DNA from: Asanoa sp040654855
GTDB lineage: Bacteria; Actinomycetota; Actinomycetes; Mycobacteriales; Micromonosporaceae
Assembly (NCBI RefSeq): GCF_040654855.1
Contig: NZ_JBFAIU010000005.1
Location: forward strand, 1 to 64,000
Length of the DNA: 64,000 nt
Reading direction: 5' to 3'
This document shows positions 59,509-64,000 of this stretch, piece after piece (within the stretch, counting starts at the first letter, position 1; every line of letters begins with the position of its first letter). Position numbers and translations under genes: made by a program. The notes beneath the pieces were generated by a model that was not told the DNA's origin, searched no databases, and worked only from the letters and a program-made list of their open reading frames with translations.

Positions 59509-60603
59509 TCAGCCGCGGATATCCTCGATGGCCGCCGCCAGCCGGCGTACACCCTCGTCGATCTCGTCGGCCGTCACCGCCGAGAAGGCCAGCCGCAGCG
59601 CGTGCTTGCCGCCCTCGAGCAGGAAGTCACTGCCCTTGACCACGGCCACCCCGCGGGCGGTCGCCGCCGGCAGCAGCTTGTCGACGTCGATGTCCTCCGG
59701 GAAGTCGACCCAGAGGAAGTAGCCGCCCTCGGGCTCGGTGAACGAGACGCCCGGGATGTGCTCGCGCAGCGACGCGGCCAGCAGCCGGACCCGCTCGGCG
59801 AGCGCGGTGCACACGGTGTCGATGGACCGCTCGAGGTCACCGGCCACGCAGAACTGGTAGACGATGGCCTGGGCCACCATGCCGGGCGAGATGTAGAGGT
59901 TCGTGGCCTTCTTGGCGATCTCCGCGATCAGCGGCGCGGGCCCGACCAGGTAGCCGACCCGGACGCCCGGGCAGACCGTCTTGGTGAAGCTCGACGCGTG
60001 CACCACGACGCCCTTGTCGTCCAGCGACAGCATCGACGGGAGCGCGTCGCCGCGGAAACGGATGTCCGCGTACGGGTCGTCCTCGAAGATCGTGAAGCCG
60101 TACTCGGCGGCCAGGTCGAGCAGCGCGCGCCGCTTCTCCGCGGAGAGCGTGACGCCGGCCGGGTTCTGGAAGTTCGGGATGATGTGGGCGAGCTTGGGGC
60201 GGACGCCCGACTCCAGCAGCTTGCGCAGCTCGTCGACGTCGATGCCATCGGTCTGGGTGGTCACGGCGTGCACCTCGCCGCCCTTGTTGCGCAGGTTGAG
60301 CAGGGTGCGGTCGTAGGTCGGCCGCTCGACCACGACGGCGTCGCCGGCGCCGACCAGGTGGTCGAAGAGGAACGCGTCGGCCTGCAGCGAGCCGTTGGTC
60401 ACCAGCACCTGCTCGGGCGCGACGCCGTGCTTGTCGGCGATCCACTTGCGCAGCGGCAGGTAGCCGACGGACGTGCCGTAGGCGGTGACCCCACCCGGAT
60501 CGGCGTCGAAGGCGCGGACGGCGGCGGCCTTGAGCCCCTCGATGTCGACGATGTCGAGCGAGGGAGCCCCACGGGCGAACGAGATGAGCTGCGCGGCGGT
60601 CAT
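59509..60603 (-). CDS. PLP-dependent aminotransferase (class I/II, MocR/LysN-like)
   Basis: The 364-aa protein starts ISFARGAPSLDIV and has YGTSVGYLPLRKWIADKHGV (about 40-60), VLVTNGSLQADAFLF, PNFQNPAGVTLSAEKRRALL, FEDDPYADIRF and the PLP Lys in SSFTKTVCPGVRVGY (about 208). This is the fold-type I group of the 2-aminoadipate/LysN-like transaminases. There is no HTH, so it is the free enzyme, not a MocR regulator. Amino donor and acceptor are not determined. It is followed by its own terminator. Confidence 0.9.
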   Translation of the reverse strand: MTAAQLISFARGAPSLDIVDIEGLKAAAVRAFDADPGGVTAYGTSVGYLPLRKWIADKHGVAPEQVLVTNGSLQADAFLFDHLVGAGDAVVVERPTYDRTLLNLRNKGGEVHAVTTQTDGIDVDELRKLLESGVRPKLAHIIPNFQNPAGVTLSAEKRRALLDLAAEYGFTIFEDDPYADIRFRGDALPSMLSLDDKGVVVHASSFTKTVCPGVRVGYLVGPAPLIAEIAKKATNLYISPGMVAQAIVYQFCVAGDLERSIDTVCTALAERVRLLAASLREHIPGVSFTEPEGGYFLWVDFPEDIDVDKLLPAATARGVAVVKGSDFLLEGGKHALRLAFSAVTADEIDEGVRRLAAAIEDIRG

Positions 60604-60627
60604 GGTTTACCAGCGTAGGGGGCTGCG

Positions 60628-61623
60628 TCAGTCAGGAAGCGTGCGGGCGGTCGGCATCACGCGATCGATCCACCAGGCCAGCTCCGGTCGGTCGGTGGTC
60701 TTCGACCAGCCCAGCTGCACGAAGGCGCCGAGCAGGGCCAGCTCGAGCTGGCGGTCCCACCAGCCGGCAGTGTCGATCTTGTGGCGCTGCAGGGCGACGC
60801 GGTACGCCTCGATCGTGGCGTTCTTGGTCTCCGGCAGCTTCCCGGCGTTGAGCGCGAGATAGCCGGCGAGGTCGACGCAGCAGCCCGCGGCGCCCGCCCA
60901 GCCCCAGCCGAGCAGCGCGGTGCGCCCGTCGGCGAGCGGGCGGAGGTTGCCGACCCGCCAGTCGCCGTTGACCAGTGTGGTCGGCAGGCCGTCGAACGCC
61001 GCCAGCAACGGCGCCGGCTCGACCGCGAGCGCGAGGGCCACCTCGTGGGCCTCGGGCTGGTCGGCGGCGAGCGCGGCCCAGCCGACCACCAGGCCGTCGG
61101 CGCCGGAGCCGGCCTCGCGGATCCCGGTCGACGGCGCGAGGGCGGTGTAGCGCGCGCCCGGGGGCGCGAGCCCGACCGGGTCCGTGAAGTGCCAGAACCG
61201 CGCGTGCAGGGCGGCCATGTGGTCGAGCACGCGGTGGTGCGAATCAAGATCGATTTCCCAGGGTACGGAGGACCGCGGCTCGTCGAGCACGAGCAGGTCG
61301 GCGATCTCCGTGGTCGGGTCCCAGCTCACCCCGGCGATGGTGTGGTCGACGGTGCGGGGCAGCCGGTCGAGCAGCCCGCCCTGCCAGAGGAGCACGGTCC
61401 AGGGTGCCCGGCCGTCGGCGCCGTCACCGAGCGCACGCATCACCCAGTCGAGCGGCCGCCCGATGCGCTCGATCCGGAACCGCTCGTCGCCGATCAGCAA
61501 CGTCTCGGGCACCGGGTCGCCGTCACCGGGCGGGTCGCCGGCGGCCTCCCGGCGCACGGGCCGCCCGGCCGCGACCGCCTGGATCATCTCGGTGGTCGAC
61601 CCGTGGACCGCGCGCCCCGTCAT
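60628..61623 (-). CDS. Aminoglycoside phosphotransferase-fold protein with altered catalytic residues
   Basis: The 331-aa protein has the APH-fold region LVNGDWRVGNLRPLADGRTA followed by LLGWGWAGAAGCCVDLAGYL, where the catalytic HGDxxxxN appears as NGDWRVGN and the metal-binding DWxxA appears as GWGWAG. The lost Asp makes phosphotransfer doubtful. The N-terminal part (TEMIQAVAAGRPVRREAAGD, FRIERIGRPLDWVMRALGDG) is helical. ATG 61623 has GGGGG upstream. It may bind a small substrate without phosphorylating it. Confidence 0.8.
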   Translation of the reverse strand: MTGRAVHGSTTEMIQAVAAGRPVRREAAGDPPGDGDPVPETLLIGDERFRIERIGRPLDWVMRALGDGADGRAPWTVLLWQGGLLDRLPRTVDHTIAGVSWDPTTEIADLLVLDEPRSSVPWEIDLDSHHRVLDHMAALHARFWHFTDPVGLAPPGARYTALAPSTGIREAGSGADGLVVGWAALAADQPEAHEVALALAVEPAPLLAAFDGLPTTLVNGDWRVGNLRPLADGRTALLGWGWAGAAGCCVDLAGYLALNAGKLPETKNATIEAYRVALQRHKIDTAGWWDRQLELALLGAFVQLGWSKTTDRPELAWWIDRVMPTARTLPD

Positions 61624-61670
61624 AACCCCCAGTTTGCCCCGAAAGGGTCCGTCTCGCAGGGAGGGCCGGA

Positions 61671-62057
61671 TCAGACGCGCTCGCGGGCCGCCGCCCAGAC
61701 GCGCATTATGTCGCGGACCGAGACCACCCCGACCACCTCTGTGCCGTCGAGCACCACCAGGTGGCGGAAGCCGCCGCGGGACATCGCCAATGCCGCCTCT
61801 TCGAGGGTCCACTCAGGACCGGCATAGACCACGTCCCACGTGATGTGCGCGCCCACCATTTCCACGTCGGGGTCGAGGTTGCCGCCGATGGCGTAGAGCA
61901 CGTCGCGTTCGGTCATGATGCCGATCCCCTGGGCGTCGGGATCGATGACGACGGCGGACCCGACCCGGCGGGTGGCCATCATGCTGGCGGCCTGCCGGAG
62001 CGTGTGTTCGGGACCCACCACGAGAACCTGTTTGGACATGGCATCGCGAACCTGCAT
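61671..62057 (-). CDS. CBS-domain protein
   Basis: The 128-aa protein is a pair of CBS repeats: VRDAMSKQVLVVGPEHTLRQ, RRVGSAVVIDPDAQGIGIMT, ERDVLYAIG and FRHLVVLDGTEVVGVVSVRD. Such stand-alone pairs usually bind adenosine nucleotides. It lies just 48 bp upstream of the APH-fold gene on the same strand. Confidence 0.92.
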   Translation of the reverse strand: MQVRDAMSKQVLVVGPEHTLRQAASMMATRRVGSAVVIDPDAQGIGIMTERDVLYAIGGNLDPDVEMVGAHITWDVVYAGPEWTLEEAALAMSRGGFRHLVVLDGTEVVGVVSVRDIMRVWAAARERV

Positions 62058-62129
62058 GACACATCCCCCTTGAAGGCCACCGTACGGACATAGTGGTCCT
62101 GCCGGGACAGAACTACAAGACTTGCACGC

Positions 62130-62975
62130 TCAACCAGCCTGTCGTACGCCCGGTAACACCTCCCTCGCGAGCCACTCGACCCGATCAGCGCGATCGGCCC
62201 CGCTGACCCGGAAGTTGAACGCGGTGAAGCCGAGCCGCATGTAGCCCAGCAGGGTCTCGGTCACCTCACCGGCGCCGCCGGGCGGGATGTCGAGGAAGTA
62301 GCAGCGGGTGATCTCCTCGATGGACCGTCCAGCCTGGTCCGCCGCCCGGGCGATCCGGTCGCGCAGGGCCGGGATCGTCTCCGGCGGCGCGTGGCCGAGC
62401 GACGGGATCCACCCGTCGGCCAGCCGCCCGGTGACCGCGAGCGCCCGCGGCCCGAACGTGCCGAGCCAGATCGGGATCGGCCGCTCCGGCCGGGGCGTGA
62501 TGGTCGCGGCCTCGGTGCGGTGGATGCGCCCCGCGAAGGTGACGGACGGCTCCGTCCACAGCCCACGGATCACCTCGATGGCCTCGGCGAGGCCGTCGAC
62601 CTTGTCGCGCGGCGACGGGACGCCGATGCCGAACGCGCGGAACTCGTGGTCGGCCGAGCCCCCGCCCAGACCCAGCATGAGCCGGCCGCCGGAGAGCCGG
62701 TCGAGCGTCTCGGCCATCTTGGCGACGAGAGCCGGGTTGCGGTAGGGCACACCGAGCACGCGCGGCAGCACCCGCAGCCGCTCGGTGCTGGCCAGCAGCC
62801 AGGTCAGCATCGTCCAGTTCTCGAAGCTCGGGTCGGTGCCGCACGGATGGTCGGACGCCGACACGAAGTCGAAGCCGGCGGCCTCGGCGGCGCGGGCCGC
62901 GGCGACCGGGTCGACCGCCGGCTCTCCGGGCGAGGTCGTGGCCGGCACGTCGAGGCCGAACAGGATGGTGCTCAT
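62130..62975 (-). CDS. LLM-class flavin-dependent oxidoreductase
   Basis: The 281-aa protein has the luciferase-like fold (FDFVSASDHPCGTDPSFENW, LDRLSGGRLMLGLGGGSADH, GIGVPSPRDKVDGLAEAIEV, PIPIWLGTFGPRALAVTGRL). It may use FMN or F420; the sequence alone does not decide. ATG 62975 overlaps the stop of the YczE-type gene by 4 bp (62972-62975), so the two are coupled and both are likely controlled by the operator at 63552-63601. Confidence 0.9.
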   Translation of the reverse strand: MSTILFGLDVPATTSPGEPAVDPVAAARAAEAAGFDFVSASDHPCGTDPSFENWTMLTWLLASTERLRVLPRVLGVPYRNPALVAKMAETLDRLSGGRLMLGLGGGSADHEFRAFGIGVPSPRDKVDGLAEAIEVIRGLWTEPSVTFAGRIHRTEAATITPRPERPIPIWLGTFGPRALAVTGRLADGWIPSLGHAPPETIPALRDRIARAADQAGRSIEEITRCYFLDIPPGGAGEVTETLLGYMRLGFTAFNFRVSGADRADRVEWLAREVLPGVRQAG

Positions 62976-63562
62976 GCGGGTTGTCCTTTCGCGGGTCGGA
63001 CGGTGAGCAGGGGCAGGAAGACACCGACCAGCGGGCCGATGGCCAGGGCGTACGCGATGGTCCCGAAACCGACCGACCCGCCGAGCACGAAGCCGATCGC
63101 GAGCACGGCCAGCTCGATCCCGGTGCGGACCAGCCGGATCGAGTGGCCGCGGGCGGCGAGCCCGGTCATCAGCCCGTCGCGCGGCCCGGGGCCGAGGCCG
63201 GCGCCGACGTAGAGGCCGGTCGCGACCGCGTTGGCGAGGATGCCGGCGACCAGCAGCGCGATCTGCGCGGCCAGCGGGTCGGGCGAGGGCAGCAGCCAGA
63301 GGGTGCCGTCGGTGACCAGCCCGACCACGACGACGTTGGCGACCGTGCCGATCCCGGGCCGCTGGCGCAGCGGGATCCAGAGCAGCAGGACCAGGACGGC
63401 GGTGAGGTTGACGACGAGCCCGATCGAGAGCCCGATCCGCTGCGCGACGCCCTGGTGGAACACGTCCCACGGGCCGAGGCCGAGGTCGGCGCGGACCATC
63501 AGCCCGAGGCTGATCCCGAAGAGGACCAGACCGGCGAACAGCCGCAGCAATCTGCTTGACAT
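62972..63562 (-). CDS. YczE/YyaS-type integral membrane protein
   Basis: The 196-aa protein has five hydrophobic segments and the pattern SRLLRLFAGLVLFGISLGLM, RADLGLGPWDVFHQGVAQRI, GLSIGLVVNLTAVLVLLLW, GAGLGPGPRDGLMTGLAARG, VGFGTIAYALAIGPLVGVF. The family is uncharacterised and often adjacent to a MarR regulator. ATG 63562 lies inside an operator palindrome, so translation starts within a regulated segment, possibly leaderless. It is divergent from the MarR gene. Confidence 0.88.
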   Translation of the reverse strand: MSSRLLRLFAGLVLFGISLGLMVRADLGLGPWDVFHQGVAQRIGLSIGLVVNLTAVLVLLLWIPLRQRPGIGTVANVVVVGLVTDGTLWLLPSPDPLAAQIALLVAGILANAVATGLYVGAGLGPGPRDGLMTGLAARGHSIRLVRTGIELAVLAIGFVLGGSVGFGTIAYALAIGPLVGVFLPLLTVRPAKGQPA

Positions 63563-63601
63563 GTCAAACAGGCTACGCGCTCTGTTTGACATGTCAAGCA
63601 G
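63552..63601. promoter_or_regulatory. Nested MarR operator pair between YczE-type and MarR genes
   Basis: CTGCTTGACATGTCAAACAG (63552-63571) and its exact reverse complement (63582-63601) are 30 bp apart centre to centre. Each contains a perfect TTGACATGTCAA palindrome (63556-63567 and 63586-63597), giving two operator sites that are mirror images of each other. They overlap the divergent promoters and the start codon of the minus-strand gene. Confidence 0.8.
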
Positions 63602-63619
63602 AATGTCTACGCTGGTCCC

Positions 63620-64000
63620 ATGACCCGGTGGCTGACCGACGACGAGATGCGCGCCTGGCTCGGTTACCGGCGGCTGCGCACCCTGCTGGACCTGCAGATC
63701 ACCCGGGACCTGGCGGCCGACTCCGGCCTGTCCGACGCCGACTACGACGTGCTCTCGACGGTCTCCGACGCGCCCGGCCGCCGGATGCGCCTCGGCGAGC
63801 TGGCCACCGCGATCCGCTGGTCGGTGAGCCGGCTGTCCCACCACGTCAGCCGGATGCAGCAGCGCGGCCTGGTCACCCGCGACGACTGCGAGAGCGACGG
63901 GCGCAGCGCGACGGTGGTGCTCACGGACGCCGGCTGGACCACCATCCAGGCGGCGGCCAAGCTGCACGTGGCGTCGGTCCGCCGGCACTTCGTCGACCTG
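63620..64000 (+). CDS. MarR-family transcriptional regulator, truncated by window end
   Basis: The 127 visible codons encode SGLSDADYDVLSTVSDAPGR, MRLGELATAIRWSVSRLSHH, VSRMQQRGLVTRDDCESDGR and SATVVLTDAGW, the MarR winged-helix with its wing and C-terminal helix start. The gene is divergent from the YczE/LLM pair and preceded by twin operator palindromes, so it probably represses both and itself. The C-terminal end is outside the window. Confidence 0.93.
   Translation, partial: MTRWLTDDEMRAWLGYRRLRTLLDLQITRDLAADSGLSDADYDVLSTVSDAPGRRMRLGELATAIRWSVSRLSHHVSRMQQRGLVTRDDCESDGRSATVVLTDAGWTTIQAAAKLHVASVRRHFVDL

Overview
The window is 64 kb of very GC-rich DNA with dense, tightly packed genes, GTG and occasional TTG starts, a SAV2177-type methyltransferase, F420-type oxidoreductase folds, MmyB-type XRE regulators, SoxR and a sortase-type LPxTG protein. 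This points to a filamentous actinomycete, most likely of the Micromonosporaceae (Actinoplanes/Dactylosporangium-like). The family assignment is inference from gene style, not from a marker gene.

Left chromosomal part (1-18.2 kb): a sortase-anchored phytase-esterase-like protein with its own terminator, a SAV2177 methyltransferase, an NADPH:F420-reductase-like protein, a coupled DUF488/DUF429 pair, a McrBC-type modification-dependent restriction pair whose McrB head is split by a one-base frameshift, an iron-box-controlled FhuF-like protein, an unusual XRE-peptide deformylase fusion, an AAA/DUF4143 ATPase, a flavohemoprotein divergent from a PNPOx-like protein, a CPBP protease and a long Ala-rich repetitive protein. 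This part ends with tRNA-Ser(GCT) and tRNA-Arg(ACG).

Genomic island (about 18.18-36.95 kb): a 51-bp perfect direct repeat that starts in the anticodon loop of tRNA-Arg and runs past its 3' end is repeated at 36.90 kb, followed by a normal tRNA-type terminator. This is the footprint of an integrated element of about 18.7 kb. Its cargo is almost all defence-like: a PD-(D/E)XK-like protein beside attL; a GmrSD-type DUF262/DUF1524 enzyme with an alkyltransferase-like domain; an IS481-type transposase beside a decayed aldo-keto reductase/XRE pair; a 1304-aa protein with a C-terminal nuclease-like motif; and a tightly overlapping four-gene operon encoding an XRE-STAND-like ATPase with repeats, a DUF559/Vsr-like nuclease, a winged-helix-like protein and a dual P-loop HerA-like ATPase. 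A small HExxH metallopeptidase-like gene faces the operon next to attR. No integrase is recognisable. The four-gene operon is the best candidate for an undescribed system in this window.

Right chromosomal part (37-64 kb) is ordinary actinomycete chromosome: a DUF998 protein behind two palindromic operators, an intact aldo-keto reductase/MmyB regulator pair, TetR/SDR and LysR/SDR pairs, a GT-C-like membrane protein, methyltransferase, tRNA-Ser(TGA), quinone oxidoreductase, SoxR, a GT2 glycosyltransferase, a secreted SGNH hydrolase with ricin-type lectin domain, a lipoprotein, an OmpR-type two-component system, thiolase, PH-domain protein, rhomboid protease, cyclophilin, CorA, a MocR-like aminotransferase, an APH-fold protein with altered catalytic residues, a CBS protein, an LLM flavin oxidoreductase coupled to a YczE-type membrane protein, and a divergent MarR regulator that runs off the window end. 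The YczE/MarR intergenic region carries a nested pair of identical operator palindromes.
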